Part shown: piece after piece, positions 26,535-36,526 of the stretch | Position numbering within the stretch: position 1 is the stretch's first letter | Layout of the letters: each line of letters starts with the position of its first letter | Source: Mitsuaria sp. WAJ17 | GTDB lineage: Bacteria; Pseudomonadota; Gammaproteobacteria; Burkholderiales; Burkholderiaceae_C | Reading direction: 5' to 3' | DNA: 64,000 nucleotides | Assembly: GCF_014174515.1 (NCBI RefSeq) | Contig: NZ_JACJUG010000003.1 | Span: forward strand, 186,001 to 250,000 | Translations under genes and position numbers: made by a program | The notes under the pieces: model-generated | The model's database searches: none | Told to the model about the DNA's origin: nothing | What the model saw: the letters and a program-made list of their open reading frames with translations, nothing else

Positions 26535-27356
26535 ATGAGTCAGGACAGCGCACAGGCATGCATCGAATGGGCCAGCCAGCGCCAGGCGGAGGCTTTCTGG
26601 CATTGCGCCGAGACGGCCCAGGCGGTGCGGCGCCGCCACCAGTTCTTCATTTGGACCCAGGCCAGCCTGCAGCGCCTGATCCCCCACCAGCTGATGCTGT
26701 GCAGTGCCTGGTCGCCCCTGAGGCGGCAACTGCAGGCGGAGCTCTTCAACAGCCTGCCCCTGCCGGAGACCGTGCTGCAGTGGCTGCAGGACCCCGCCAG
26801 CCTGGCCTGGCTGCAGCAGGGCTGGCTGCGCGCGGGTGCTCAGGCGCAGGCCCTCTCTTTGGCGGGGCTGCTTGACGGCATCACGGCCTCGAGCCTGGTG
26901 CCGGGGCAGGGGGGGCAGGCCCTGAGCCTGCTGCAGGCGGCCGGGCTGCAGCATCTCTGTGTCCTGGGCGTCTCGCGGCCCCAGTGTGCGGAGGAGCTGG
27001 AGACCTTCTTCGTGCTTGCCTCGCGTGAGCCGTTGCCGGCGCCTCTACTGAACCTGATGACACCGCTGCTGCATTGCACCTGGCGCGGGGTCCAGGCGCA
27101 GGAGCTCCAGTTGCAGCACAGCCCGGTCCAGGGCGGTCAGGGCATGCAGGGCGTGACCGAGCGCGAGCGTCAGGTGCTGGCCTGGATGCGCCAGGGCAAG
27201 AGCAACCAGGAGATCGGCCTGCTGCTGGGCATCAGCGCGCTGACGGTCAAGAACCATGTGCAGAAGATCCTGCGCAAGCTCTGTGCGAGCAACCGTGCGC
27301 AGGCGGTTGCCCAGGCTATGTCCCTGCAGCTGCTCAAGGAGAATGGCCTGCGCTGA
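26535..27356 (+). CDS. LuxR-type regulator resembling EpsA
   Basis: A 273-residue protein with an N-terminal domain of unknown effector (about residues 1-200, His/Gln/Leu-rich) and a C-terminal LuxR HTH (about 205-265). The HTH has TERERQVLAWMRQGKSNQEI followed by ISALTVKNHVQKILRKL. It resembles the XrtB/PEP-CTERM-associated regulator EpsA, which controls exopolysaccharide genes, but no exosortase is in the window, so the name is tentative. A GGGGGGAGA ribosome site precedes ATG 26535. Divergent from the LPMO, with an AT-rich shared upstream region, it may control that gene. Confidence 0.8.
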   Translation: MSQDSAQACIEWASQRQAEAFWHCAETAQAVRRRHQFFIWTQASLQRLIPHQLMLCSAWSPLRRQLQAELFNSLPLPETVLQWLQDPASLAWLQQGWLRAGAQAQALSLAGLLDGITASSLVPGQGGQALSLLQAAGLQHLCVLGVSRPQCAEELETFFVLASREPLPAPLLNLMTPLLHCTWRGVQAQELQLQHSPVQGGQGMQGVTERERQVLAWMRQGKSNQEIGLLLGISALTVKNHVQKILRKLCASNRAQAVAQAMSLQLLKENGLR

Positions 27357-27392
27357 GCAGGGCGGGAGCCGCCCGGGCAACACGTCAAGGGC

Positions 27393-28154
27393 TCAGCGCC
27401 ACTTCCAGCGTTGCTTCATTTCATCGATCTGCGCAGCCCGGTCTCGCATGAAGTCGCGCATGGCCACCACCTCCGCCGGGTGCTTGTACGAGGACAAATA
27501 CCAGTGCCCGCTGGCATGGGGCAGGTCCGGGTCGAAGACCGGCGCCTCGCCGGCCTCGCTGCCCACGTGGGCGAAGTAGTACTCGGCGATGCGCGTGTTG
27601 AGATAGGCCCCGTCCACGCGAGCTCTTTGCAGTTTCTCGTAGAGCCGGTCGTACTGCACTGACTCCTCGATGCGCATCTGGCCGGAGTTGATCAGCTGCT
27701 GGTAGGGGTAGGGCGTGAAGCCGTTGGGAATGCCCAGCACCTTGATGCGCGCGACACCCTTGCCCAGGTCCTGCGGGCGGACCAGCACGCCGTCGGTGAA
27801 TTCCATCATCGGTGCATAGGCGATGCGGAGCCTGCCCTTGAGCGTCGTCACCCAGTTCGGGTTGTCGGGGAAGATGAAGTCCAGGTCTCCACGCACGAAC
27901 ATGGCGTCGCGTCGCTTCAGGGGCAGGACCACATAGCGGAACTCCAGGCCGCGGCTGGCCGCGAAGGCATCGAGCATGTCGCGGCCCAGGCCCCGGTAGA
28001 CGCCGTTCTTCCATTCCGAGTAGGGGAGGAAGTTCTCGTAGTCTTCCACGCCCACGGTGTAGATGCGGCGTGCCTGGGGCTGCGCGGGCGCCTGGGCTCG
28101 CGCCGTGGCGGCCGTTGTCAGCAGGGCGGACAGGAGCAGTTGGCGTCGCTTCAT
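27393..28154 (-). CDS. Periplasmic solute-binding protein (family 3)
   Basis: A 253-residue secreted protein: signal peptide (residues 1-20, cut after ARA), then a two-lobe amino-acid-type binding fold (YTVGVEDYENFLPYSEW at the start, GLGRDMLDAFAAS, DLDFIFPDN). It has no lipobox. No ABC permease or ATPase is adjacent, so it may serve a distant transporter or act as an enzyme or sensor input; many such orphans in Burkholderiales are of unknown ligand. It is convergent with the LuxR gene. Confidence 0.78.
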   Translation of the reverse strand: MKRRQLLLSALLTTAATARAQAPAQPQARRIYTVGVEDYENFLPYSEWKNGVYRGLGRDMLDAFAASRGLEFRYVVLPLKRRDAMFVRGDLDFIFPDNPNWVTTLKGRLRIAYAPMMEFTDGVLVRPQDLGKGVARIKVLGIPNGFTPYPYQQLINSGQMRIEESVQYDRLYEKLQRARVDGAYLNTRIAEYYFAHVGSEAGEAPVFDPDLPHASGHWYLSSYKHPAEVVAMRDFMRDRAAQIDEMKQRWKWR

Positions 28155-28273
28155 GGGACCTCCCGATGCAGGGTGTGGAGCGATGAAGAGTGCAGGACGA
28201 CAGCTGCAGTGTCGCGCAGCGCGAGGTGCCTGAACAGAGCGGCCTGGTGCTGCCGGGGGCGGCTGGGCGCCTT

Positions 28274-28639
28274 TCAGGCGCTCTTGCGCCCGCTCAGGCG
28301 GCGCAGCACCAGCAACAGTCCCAGCCCCAGGAGGATGCCGATGCCATCCGCCAGCAGGTCAGCCCATTCGGCGGCGCGGCCCGGCACCTGGGTCTGCAAA
28401 ATCTCGATCAGGCCGCCGTAGGCCAGCAGCCCCCCGGCCAGCCGGCCCTGCCGTCCGGGCCAGGCAAGACTGCCCAGCAGCGTCAGCATGCCGAAGGCGC
28501 TGAAGTGGTTGAGCTTGTCCCAACCCAGGTCTGCGGCCCTGGGCGGCGCGGGGCACAGGGCGAGGTAGCTGACCGCGAAGAGGGTCAGTGCGAAGAGGGC
28601 AGGGGCCAGGCCAATGAGGCGGCGAAGCGTGGGCGTCAT
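28274..28639 (-). CDS. VanZ-like membrane protein
   Basis: A 121-residue protein with four hydrophobic helices and the VanZ-family signature DKLNHFSAFGMLTLLG, then ILQTQVPGRAAEWADLLAD before the last helix. VanZ confers low-level teicoplanin resistance in enterococci; in Gram-negatives these small homologues have unknown function. It stands between the binding protein and tRNA-Thr. Confidence 0.82.
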   Translation of the reverse strand: MTPTLRRLIGLAPALFALTLFAVSYLALCPAPPRAADLGWDKLNHFSAFGMLTLLGSLAWPGRQGRLAGGLLAYGGLIEILQTQVPGRAAEWADLLADGIGILLGLGLLLVLRRLSGRKSA

Positions 28640-28693
28640 GGCGGACAGGCGCAGGCAGTTGGCAAGCGGTCAATGCCGGTCAATGCCGGGCAA

Positions 28694-28724
28694 GAAAAAA
28701 GCCAGACCCTTGCGGACCTGGCTT
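28694..28724 (-). terminator. Terminator of tRNA-Thr
   Basis: On the minus strand, an 11-bp stem (AAGCCAGGTCC with GGGTCTGGCTT, G-U pairs included) with a GCAA tetraloop runs into six T residues, a few bases after the tRNA 3' end. Confidence 0.88.
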
Positions 28725-28735
28725 TCTTCAATTTT

Positions 28736-28811
28736 TGGTGCCGGTGAAGAGAGTCGAACTCCCGACCTTCGCATTACGAATGCGCTGCTCTACCAACTGA
28801 GCTACACCGGC
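28736..28811 (-). tRNA. tRNA-Thr (anticodon CGU)
   Basis: A 76-nt cloverleaf on the minus strand. The acceptor stem is GCCGGTG/CACCGGC, the D-arm contains AGCTCAGTTGGTAGAGC, and the anticodon loop TTCGTAA is closed by GCGCA/TGCG(A). The T-arm has GTTCGACTC and CCA is encoded. Anticodon CGT reads the threonine codon ACG. Confidence 0.97.
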
Positions 28812-28835
28812 GAAAGACTGCGACTATAGCAGAAT

Positions 28836-29849
28836 TTACTGTGCCTGCTCAAGGTGGTAGCGGGTCACGCGCTCCACCTCGTTCCGGGAGCCCAGCACCA
28901 CGGACACGCGCTCATGCAGCTTGGTGGGCTTCAGGTCCATGATGCGTTCTCGGGCGTTGGTGGCCGCGCCGCCGGCCTGCTCCACGAGGAAGGCCATGGG
29001 GTTGGCTTCGTACATCAGGCGCAGCTTGCCCGCCTTGTTGGGCTCGCGCCTGTCCCAGGGGTACATGAAGACGCCGCCGCGGGTGAGGATGCGGTGCACG
29101 TCGGCCACCATGGAGGCGATCCAGCGCATGTTGAAGTTCTTGCCGCGCGGGCCTTCCTCGCCGGCCAGGCATTCGTCGATGTAGCGCTTCACAGGGGCGT
29201 CCCAGTGGCGCATGTTCGACATGTTGATGGCGAACTCCTTGGTGTCTTCGGGGATGCGCACGTTCTCCTGGGTGAGCACGAAGCTGCCCTGTTCGCGGTC
29301 CAGGGTGAACATGGTGACGCCGTCGCCCACGGTCAGCACGAGGGTGGTCTGTGGGCCGTAGACGCAGTAGCCGGCCGCGGCCTGGGCGCTGCCGGGTTGC
29401 AGGAAGTCCTCCTCGCTGACGCCCTTGCTGCCCTCGGGCTTCTTCAGCACCGAGAAGATGGTGCCGATGGAGACGTTGACGTCGATGTTGGAGGAGCCGT
29501 CCAGCGGGTCGAACATCAGCAGGTACTCGCCCTGCGGGAAGCGGTTGGGCACCAGGTAGATGCCCTCCATTTCCTCGGAGGCCATGGCCGCCAGGTGGCC
29601 GCCCCACTCGTTGGCCTCGATCAGTACCTCGTTGGCGATGATGTCCAGCTTCTTCTGGACCTCGCCTTGCACGTTCTCGCTGCCGGCCGTGCCCAGCACA
29701 TCACCCAGGGCGCCCTTGTTGACGCTGATGGCGATGCGCTTGCAGGCGCGGGCCACGACTTCGATGAGCAGGCGCAGCTCCTGCGGGATGTGGCCATGCT
29801 GGCGCTGCTGCTCGATCAGGTACTGCGTGAGGCTGATGCGACGGGTCAT
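28836..29849 (-). CDS. fbp: Fructose-1,6-bisphosphatase class 1
   Basis: A 337-residue gluconeogenic enzyme. The metal and substrate motif [13 protein letters not shown] is intact, along with [26 protein letters not shown] and [20 protein letters not shown], all usual for FBPase I. The length matches bacterial homologues. ATG 29849 is 37 bp from the pepN stop, so the two may be cotranscribed from pepN. Allosteric control by AMP is known for the family; here it is assumed. Confidence 0.95.
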   Translation of the reverse strand: MTRRISLTQYLIEQQRQHGHIPQELRLLIEVVARACKRIAISVNKGALGDVLGTAGSENVQGEVQKKLDIIANEVLIEANEWGGHLAAMASEEMEGIYLVPNRFPQGEYLLMFDPLDGSSNIDVNVSIGTIFSVLKKPEGSKGVSEEDFLQPGSAQAAAGYCVYGPQTTLVLTVGDGVTMFTLDREQGSFVLTQENVRIPEDTKEFAINMSNMRHWDAPVKRYIDECLAGEEGPRGKNFNMRWIASMVADVHRILTRGGVFMYPWDRREPNKAGKLRLMYEANPMAFLVEQAGGAATNARERIMDLKPTKLHERVSVVLGSRNEVERVTRYHLEQAQ

Positions 29850-29886
29850 GGGAATACCTTGAAGTTGCGAATGCGGGGCAGGGCGG

Positions 29887-32577
29887 TCAGGCGGCTGCGC
29901 CGCCGGAGGCCAGAGCGCGCTCGACGATCTCGCGAACGTCATTGGACAGCTCGGGCTTGGCGGCCACGCGGGCGATGGCCTCGCGCGCGGCGCTGCGGTA
30001 GGGCTCGGCCAGCACCGTCCAGCGGTCCATGGCGCGAGCCACGCGGCCGGCCAGCTGCGGGTTGATGCCGTCCAGCAACTGCACCTGCTCGGCCCACAGC
30101 ACGTAGCCGGCGGCATCGGCGCGATGGAAGGCGGCCGGGTTGAACATGCACAGCGAGGCCAGCAGGCTACGGGCGCGGTTGGGGTTCTTCAGGGTGAAGT
30201 CCGGGTGCTGCAGCAGCTGCTTGACGCGGGCAAAGGTCTTACCCCCATGCTCGGCCGCGCGGGCCTGCAGGGCGAACCACTTGTCCACGACCAGGGCCTC
30301 GTGCTTGAAGAGCGCGTGGAAGCGCTGCAGTGCGGGCTCGGCCAGCTCGGCATGGGCGTTGACCAGGGCGGCGAGGGCGCCCAGGCGCTCGGTCATGTTG
30401 GTGGCGTCCTTGAAGCGCTGGTAGGCGCGGCCGGGCCAGACGCTGTCACCGTTGCGGGTGGCGTTGAGTACCAGCATGGCCAGGGCCAGGTTGGCCAGGG
30501 CGCGCTGGCCGGACTGAACCGGGCTGGGCTCGTAGCCGGCCTTGACCTGGTTGGCTTCGTAGGCAGCGGCCCAGTCGTCCGCCAGCTCGGCGGCCAGCTG
30601 CATATGGGCGGCCTCGACGGCGTCATGGATCTCCTGAGGATCGACCACTTCCAGCTGCTCGGCCACATAGCCTTCACCCGGCAGCGTGAGGGCCAGCTCC
30701 TTGAAGGCGGCGTCCAGCTGCGGGTCGCGCAGCACGGCGCGCATGGCGTCGAGGTAGGCGGAGTCCAGCACCAGGGCCTCGCCGGTGCGCACGGCCTGCA
30801 GGATGCGGTTCAGCGCCAGGCGCTGGCTGGCTTCCCAGCGGTTGAAGGCATCAGCGTCGTGCTGCAGCAGCACCAGCAGCTCGGCGTCGCTGAGGCCGTC
30901 ATCCAGGATCACCGGGGCCGAGAGGCCGCGCAGCAGCGACGGCACGGGCTCGCTGCCCACGCCGGTGAACACGAAGTGTTGCTCCGCCTCGTCCAGCACC
31001 AGCACGCGCTCGGTGCCCACCGGGGCGGCTTCGCCCTGCAGTTGCAGGGGCAAGACCTGACCCTCGCGGCTCAGCAGGCCCATGGTCACAGGGATGACCT
31101 GGGGCAGCTTGTGCTCCTGGCCCGGCGTGGCGGGGTTGTGCTGCTTGAGTGCCAGGGTGTAGGTCTGGGCGGCGGCGTCATAGCTGCCGCGGGCCTGCAG
31201 GCGAGGCGTGCCGGACTGCGAGTACCAGCGCTTGAAGGCCTCAAGACGGGTGCTCAGGGCGGAGCCGGGGTTGGCATCGGCGATGGCGGCGGCGAAGTCG
31301 TCGCAGGTCACAGCCTGGCCGTCATGGCGCTCGAAGTAGAGCTTCATGCCGGCCTCGAAGCCCTGGCGGCCGACCAGAGTCTGGTACATGCGCACCACTT
31401 CCGAGCCCTTCTCGTAGACGGTCGGGGTGTAGAAGTTGTTGATCTCGACGTAGGAGTCGGGGCGCACGGGGTGGGCCATGGCGCCGGAGTCCTCGGGGAA
31501 CTGCACGCTGCGCAGCTGGCGCACGTCCTGGATGCGGCAGACGGCACGGGCGCTGGGCGCGGCGGCCATATCCATGCTGAATTCCTGGTCGCGGAAGACG
31601 GTCAGGCCCTCCTTCAGCGAGAGCTGGAACCAGTCGCGGCAGGTGACGCGGTTGCCGGTCCAGTTGTGGAAGTACTCGTGGGCGACGATGGACTCGATGC
31701 GGGCGAAGTCCGCGTCGGTCGCGGTGGCCGGCGAGGCCAGCAGGGCGCTGGTGTTGAAGATGTTGAGGCCCTTGTTCTCCATGGCGCCCATGTTGAAGTC
31801 GGACACGCCGACCACCATGAAGCGCTCCAGGTCCAGGGGGAGGCCGAAGCGGGCCTCGTCCCAGACGATGGAGGCGATGAGGCTGTTCATCGCGTGCTCG
31901 GTCTTTTCCAGGTCGCCGCGACGCACATAGACCTGCAGCAGGTGGTCCTTGCCGGCACGGGTGCGGATGCGCTGCTCGCGCGAGACGAGGTCGGCGGCGA
32001 CCAGAGCGAACAGGTAGCTGGGCTTGGGGAAGGGGTCGTGCCACTTGGCCAGGTGACGGCTGTTGTCCAGCTCGGCGGTCTCCAGCAGATTGCCGTTGGA
32101 GAGCAGCACGGGGTACTTGGCCTTGTCGGCGCGCAGAGTGACCGTGTAGACGGCCATCACGTCCGGACGGTCCAGGAAGTAGGTGATGCGGCGGAAGCCC
32201 TCGGCCTCGCACTGCGTGAAGAAGCCACCGCCCGAGGTGTAGAGGCCCGACAGCGAGCTGTTCTTCTCCGGCGCGCAGGTGTTGCGGATCTCAAGCAGGA
32301 AGTCGGTGTCCGGCGCGCTCTCGATGACCAGCTCGTGGCCTTCCTGGCGGAAGGACACGCTCTCGCCGTTGATCAGCACGCGCAGCAGGTTCAGCTCCTC
32401 GCCATGCAGGCGCAGCGGGCCGTGCGGTACGGCGGCATTGCGTTCGATCTGCATCTTGCTGGTGACCAGGGTCTTGGCCGGGTCCAGGTCGAAAGTCAGA
32501 TCGACGGTGCGGATCCAGTAGGCCGGAGCCACGTAGTCTTCGCGGCGGATCAGTGCGGCAGTGCCTTCACGCATCAT
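29887..32577 (-). CDS. pepN: Aminopeptidase N (PepN)
   Basis: An 896-residue M1 zinc aminopeptidase that trims N-terminal residues from cytosolic peptides. GAMEN lies near residues 263-267 and HEYFH near 300-304, with the downstream Glu of the HExxH-18-E zinc site in the usual spacing. The four-domain M1 layout and length match Escherichia coli PepN. Two adjacent ATG codons (32577, 32574) follow GAGGAAG; the upstream one is used. It is followed 37 bp later by fbp. Confidence 0.95.
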   Translation of the reverse strand: MMREGTAALIRREDYVAPAYWIRTVDLTFDLDPAKTLVTSKMQIERNAAVPHGPLRLHGEELNLLRVLINGESVSFRQEGHELVIESAPDTDFLLEIRNTCAPEKNSSLSGLYTSGGGFFTQCEAEGFRRITYFLDRPDVMAVYTVTLRADKAKYPVLLSNGNLLETAELDNSRHLAKWHDPFPKPSYLFALVAADLVSREQRIRTRAGKDHLLQVYVRRGDLEKTEHAMNSLIASIVWDEARFGLPLDLERFMVVGVSDFNMGAMENKGLNIFNTSALLASPATATDADFARIESIVAHEYFHNWTGNRVTCRDWFQLSLKEGLTVFRDQEFSMDMAAAPSARAVCRIQDVRQLRSVQFPEDSGAMAHPVRPDSYVEINNFYTPTVYEKGSEVVRMYQTLVGRQGFEAGMKLYFERHDGQAVTCDDFAAAIADANPGSALSTRLEAFKRWYSQSGTPRLQARGSYDAAAQTYTLALKQHNPATPGQEHKLPQVIPVTMGLLSREGQVLPLQLQGEAAPVGTERVLVLDEAEQHFVFTGVGSEPVPSLLRGLSAPVILDDGLSDAELLVLLQHDADAFNRWEASQRLALNRILQAVRTGEALVLDSAYLDAMRAVLRDPQLDAAFKELALTLPGEGYVAEQLEVVDPQEIHDAVEAAHMQLAAELADDWAAAYEANQVKAGYEPSPVQSGQRALANLALAMLVLNATRNGDSVWPGRAYQRFKDATNMTERLGALAALVNAHAELAEPALQRFHALFKHEALVVDKWFALQARAAEHGGKTFARVKQLLQHPDFTLKNPNRARSLLASLCMFNPAAFHRADAAGYVLWAEQVQLLDGINPQLAGRVARAMDRWTVLAEPYRSAAREAIARVAAKPELSNDVREIVERALASGGAAA

Positions 32578-32728
32578 GGCGGGCTTCCTCGTTGTGTTTG
32601 TCGATGCGCCGGGGCTCATGACCCCGGGGCTGTTGTCATTCAGTCGGGCGAGGCGCGCCTCTCGGCACGCCTCTTTCCGCATTCCCCATCGGGTCCCGCT
32701 GATCCGGCTCCGCCGGGCAGCCGGGGCC

Positions 32729-32768
32729 GCCCCCCTGTGGGGCCGGCGCAGCCGGTAGGGGGTGGGGG
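32729..32768. repeat. Intergenic palindromic element, copy A
   Basis: A GC-rich inverted repeat between pepN and prfB, just past the prfB stop. On the minus strand it reads CCCCCTACCGGCTGCGCCGG..., closely matching another copy at 36474-36520 (ACCGGCTTCGCCGGCC). Both have a GCCGGC hairpin with flanking C/G runs. Confidence 0.6.
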
Positions 32769-32769
32769 A

Positions 32770-33874
32770 TCACACGCCTTGCTTGAGCGAGGCGTTGATG
32801 AAGACATCCAGGTCGCCATCCAGCACCTTCTGGGTGTTGGAGACTTCCACATTGGTGCGCAGGTCCTTGATGCGGCTCTGGTCCAGCACGTAGGAGCGGA
32901 TCTGGTGGCCCCAGCCGACGTCCGTCTTGGTGTCCTCGAGCTTCTGCTGCTCGGCCTGACGCTTCTTCATTTCATGGTCGTACAGGCGCGAGCGCAGGCG
33001 GCGCCAGGCGACGTCACGGTTGCTGTGCTGCGAGCGTCCGTCCTGGCACTGCACCACGATGCCCGTGGGGATGTGGGTCAGGCGCACGGCCGAGTCGGTC
33101 TTGTTGATGTGCTGGCCGCCAGCGCCGGAGGCGCGGAAGGTGTCGGTGCGCACATCGGCCGGGTTGATGTCGATCTCGATCGAGTCATCGATTTCCGGGT
33201 AGACGAACAGCGAGGCAAACGAGGTGTGGCGGCCGCCCGAGGAATCGAAGGGGCTCTTGCGCACCAGGCGGTGCACGCCGGTCTCGGTGCGCAGCAGGCC
33301 GAAGGCGTACTCGCCCTCCACCTTGATGGTCGCGCTCTTGATGCCGGCCACGTCACCCGGCGTTTCGTCTTCCATCGTGGTGCTGAAACCCTTGCGCTCG
33401 CAGTACTTGAGGTACTGGCGCAGCAGCATGCCGGCCCAGTCGCAGGCCTCGGTGCCACCGGCGCCGGCCTGGATGTCGATGAAGCAGTTGCTGGGGTCGG
33501 CCGGGTTGTTGAACATCCGGCGGAATTCCAGCTCCTCGACCTTCGCGGTCAGCTTGGCCGCGTCGGCTTCGATGGCCTCGAGCCCGGCGAAATCCTCGTC
33601 GGCCTTGGACATCTCATAGAGCTCGGCGTTGTCGGCGAGGTTGCTGCTGAGGTAGTTGATGGTCTCGACCACCTGCTCGAGCGAGCGCTTCTCCTTGCCC
33701 AGTTCCTGGGCGCGCTTGGGCTCGTTCCAGACGTTGGGGTTCTCCAGCGCCGCATTGACTTCATTCAGCCGCAGTGACTTGCGGTCGTAGTCAAAGATAC
33801 CCCCTTAGCGCGTCGGTACGCGCTGTCAGGTCGGCGAGGGTTGTGCCGATTTGGTTGATGCGTTCGATGTCCAT
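32770..33874 (-). CDS. prfB: Peptide chain release factor 2 with programmed +1 frameshift
   Basis: RF2 reads UGA and UAA stop codons. Translation starts at ATG 33874 and makes 27 residues ([12 protein letters not shown]...) up to an in-frame TGA at 33791-33793 in CTT TGA C. A +1 shift there continues for 340 residues to 32770, giving 367 in all, near the E. coli length. The SPF anticodon-like motif ([11 protein letters not shown]) and the GGQ peptidyl-release motif ([14 protein letters not shown]) are both present. It lies upstream of pepN on the same strand, separated by an intergenic repeat. Confidence 0.95.
33790..33805 (-). promoter_or_regulatory. prfB programmed frameshift site
   Basis: The string AGGGGGTATCTTTGAC (minus strand) is the canonical RF2 autoregulation signal: an internal Shine-Dalgarno AGGGGG three bases before the slippery CTT, then the TGA stop and a C. 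When RF2 is scarce, slow termination at UGA lets the ribosome slip +1. Confidence 0.95.
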
Positions 33875-34084
33875 GACGGATCCTGATTGATGCCCGCGGT
33901 GCTGCGCCCGCGTTCAGCGGGACCGCCCTGGGGCTGGCCGCGGCTTGGCCGGGCCGTGTCTTGTGAGCAACCGCGCATTTTAAGCCGGCCCGGGACCGTT
34001 CCTGCCCACCCGGGCCGCTGAAATGGGGCGATCCCGCTGTCACCCGCGCGGCGGCTGAGGCACACTGCGCACCGGACACCCGCC

Positions 34085-34369
34085 ATGGACCCCCTCCACC
34101 AGCCCTCCACGCCCGCCCGCGAGCGCCGCCATCGCCGCTACTGGCAGGCCACGCGGCGGCTCACCCTGGCCCTGCTGGCCGGATGGACCCTGCTGAGCTT
34201 CGGCCTGACCTGGTTCGCCCGCGACCTCAGCTTCAGCTTCTTTGGGTGGCCCTTCAGCTTCTGGGTGGCCTCGCAGGGGGCGCTGATGGGCTATCTGCTG
34301 ATCGTGGTCCTCTATGCCTGGCTGATGGCTCGCCACGACGACGAGCATCGCGAGGACGCCGGGGACTGA
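34085..34369 (+). CDS. Orphan DUF4212 sodium/solute symporter small subunit
   Basis: A 94-residue protein with two membrane helices (about residues 28-50 and 62-84) and the small-subunit signature RYWQATRRLTLALLAGWTLL ending in WFARDLSFSFFGWPFSFW. This family is normally encoded directly before a large sodium:solute symporter subunit. Here a secreted protease gene follows instead, so the partner must be elsewhere or the gene is a remnant. The Ser/Pro N-terminal tail is as usual. Confidence 0.8.
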   Translation: MDPLHQPSTPARERRHRRYWQATRRLTLALLAGWTLLSFGLTWFARDLSFSFFGWPFSFWVASQGALMGYLLIVVLYAWLMARHDDEHREDAGD

Positions 34370-34606
34370 GCCCCCGGCCGGCGCCTGCCAGTCTTCGCGC
34401 CGGCGGCCCATCAGGGTTGCCCCGGCTGTCAATGCTGACACTTGGGCGATGAGCGCCCGCTGACCATAGTCCGCATGGCGCCAGCATGCCGGCGGCATGC
34501 TTTCCCACCGGCACTGGCCCGTCCCCGGCGCCGCAATGGCCGGCAGTACCCCGTTGCGATGCTTCACCCGCGGCACTGACCGCGTCTCCACACAGAGAGA
34601 TCGTCC

Positions 34607-36475
34607 ATGAAGCGTAAATTCAATACCCCGTATTCCCGCCCCCGCCTGCCCCTGCTGGCGCTGGTCTTGGGCGGCCTGGCCGTCTGCCACACCGGCACGG
34701 TCCTGGCCGCAGAGGGCACCGTGCTGGGCACCGAACTGGGCAGCGCCAGCGGCCTGATCCAGAGCCTCAAGCAGCAGCACCAGGGCCGCCAGGCCCTGAG
34801 TCTGCAGACCCAGGACGGCACAGCGCTGCCAGTGCTGGTGCGCGACTTCTTCGAGCAGGGCGGCAAGGTGTCCATCGCCGGCCGGCACCGCGATGCGGAG
34901 GACTCCATGTTCTTCCTCAAGGGCGATGGCAAGACCCTGCGCGGCTTCCTGGTCCTGCACGGCCAGAAGAAGGCCTGGGAGTACAGCACCGATGCTCGGG
35001 GCGTGGTCAGTGTCAAGCCCGTGCCCCTGAGCCGCGTCTACCCGGACCTGGACGAGGACTTCCAGCGCAGCAACCGCAGCACCGCCACCCTGGCCCAGAT
35101 CGCGGCGGCGCATCCGATCTACAGCCCCATGGCCCTGCGGCAGACGCCGCACATCGGGCCCTACAACAACCAGGACGTCACCAAGCTGGAGAGCAAGCCC
35201 GGCAGCCCCTATGTCTTCTACCTGAACACCGCCGCAGTGATGAGCGGCAGCACGCCGCTCAATGGCGTGACCAAGGAGAACATGTACCGCGCCTGGCAGT
35301 CGGTGGCGGACCAGTACTCCATGCTGCAGCTCAACGTCACCACCAACAAGGCCGTCTATGACGCTGCCAAGGCGTCCAGTGTGCTGCGCACCGGCATCAT
35401 CAACTTCGTCAACCAGGATGGCCGCAGTTTTGCGCCGGTACATTCCTTCGGCACCACGTCGGCCGGTACGCTGTACCGCAATCCGGCCAGCGGCTTCGAC
35501 TATGGCTACGGCATCGGCATGACCGGCGCGCACGAGGTCGGCCACCAGATGGGCATGCTGCACGATGGCGGCGGCACCGGCGGCGAGTACTTCGAGGGCA
35601 TCGCCGCCTTCCAGTGGGGCCCCATCATGGGTAACTACTGGATGGGCGGCTCCTGGACCAACCAGCTCTTCACCTGGAGCAAGGGCGAGTACAACACCGC
35701 CAGCAACAAGGAAGACGACCTCAAGATCATGACGGTCGACGAGGCCGTGCCCTACATGGCCGATGACAATGTCAACGGCAAGCCCCTGGCTCTGCGCGCC
35801 GGCGGCGAGATCAACCCGGCGGACAACTGGGGTCAGATCGAGCGCAACACCGACACCGACGTCTTCACCTTCAGCCTCTCCAGCGCCGGCACGCTGAACC
35901 TGCGGGTCGATCCCATCGAGTACCTGCGCATGCTGGACGTCGATGCCACCATCACCACCGCCGCCGGCGCCCAGGTGGCGCGCAGCAACCTCTCGGTGAA
36001 CCGCTCGGCCGAGTTCCTCAACCTGAACCTGGCGGCGGGCGACTACAAGCTCATCATCCAGGGCGGCGCTGAAGGCACGCCGGCGAATGGCTTCTCCAAG
36101 TACAGCTCACTGGGCTACTACGCCATGAAGGGCACGCTCAGCGCCGGCACCACGCCCTCGACCATCCCGCTGACCAGCGGCGTGGCCCTGGGCAATCAGT
36201 CGGCGTCCACGGGCACCTGGACCTACTACTCCATCCAGGTCCCGGCGGGCAGCACCAAGCTCGTCGTCAACCTTGCCGGCAGCAATGGTGACGCCGACCT
36301 CTTCGTCGGCGCTGGCCAGAAGCCGACTGGCACCAGCTATGCCTGCAAGTCCGACGGCTCCACGAGCACCGAGACCTGCACGGTGAATTCGCCGGTGGCG
36401 GGGACGTACTACGTGGGCGTGCAGGCCTATGCGACCTACAGTGCCTTGACTGTCAAGGCGACGGTCAGTCCTTGA
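34607..36475 (+). CDS. Secreted metzincin-like zinc metalloprotease with PPC domain
   Basis: A 622-residue secreted protease. The signal peptide (residues 1-35, cut after LAA) is followed by a probable propeptide region. The zinc motif HEVGHQMGMLHD (HExxHxxGxxHD) is in the catalytic half. The C-terminal third has a PPC-type beta domain (ADLFVGAGQKPTGTSY...GTYYVGVQAYA), often trimmed after secretion. It would digest protein outside the cell. No dedicated chaperone or secretion gene is adjacent. It is convergent with the hydrolase on the far side of the tandem repeat. Confidence 0.82.
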   Translation: MKRKFNTPYSRPRLPLLALVLGGLAVCHTGTVLAAEGTVLGTELGSASGLIQSLKQQHQGRQALSLQTQDGTALPVLVRDFFEQGGKVSIAGRHRDAEDSMFFLKGDGKTLRGFLVLHGQKKAWEYSTDARGVVSVKPVPLSRVYPDLDEDFQRSNRSTATLAQIAAAHPIYSPMALRQTPHIGPYNNQDVTKLESKPGSPYVFYLNTAAVMSGSTPLNGVTKENMYRAWQSVADQYSMLQLNVTTNKAVYDAAKASSVLRTGIINFVNQDGRSFAPVHSFGTTSAGTLYRNPASGFDYGYGIGMTGAHEVGHQMGMLHDGGGTGGEYFEGIAAFQWGPIMGNYWMGGSWTNQLFTWSKGEYNTASNKEDDLKIMTVDEAVPYMADDNVNGKPLALRAGGEINPADNWGQIERNTDTDVFTFSLSSAGTLNLRVDPIEYLRMLDVDATITTAAGAQVARSNLSVNRSAEFLNLNLAAGDYKLIIQGGAEGTPANGFSKYSSLGYYAMKGTLSAGTTPSTIPLTSGVALGNQSASTGTWTYYSIQVPAGSTKLVVNLAGSNGDADLFVGAGQKPTGTSYACKSDGSTSTETCTVNSPVAGTYYVGVQAYATYSALTVKATVSP

Positions 36476-36520
36476 CCCCCCCCTACCGGCTTCGCCGGCC
36501 CCCCCAAGGGGGGCGCGCAT
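36474..36520. repeat. Intergenic palindromic element, copy B
   Basis: Immediately after the protease stop: C-run, CTACCGGCTTCGCCGGCC, C-run, AA, G-run. It matches copy A at 32729-32768 in reverse. It could fold as a GC hairpin and may act as terminator. Confidence 0.6.
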
Positions 36521-36526
36521 GTAGGA

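Noticed and set aside
28140-28273. Possible extra small gene between the binding protein and VanZ-like gene
   Set aside because: Only a 120-bp gap with no well-placed start and no coding pattern.
30124-33777. A long open frame on the plus strand (about 1,200 residues) antisense to pepN and prfB
   Set aside because: Codon-biased DNA on the opposite strand gives long open frames in GC-rich genomes. Its translation is a low-complexity Gly/Val/Leu/Gln run without any domain, and both genes beneath it have clear motifs.
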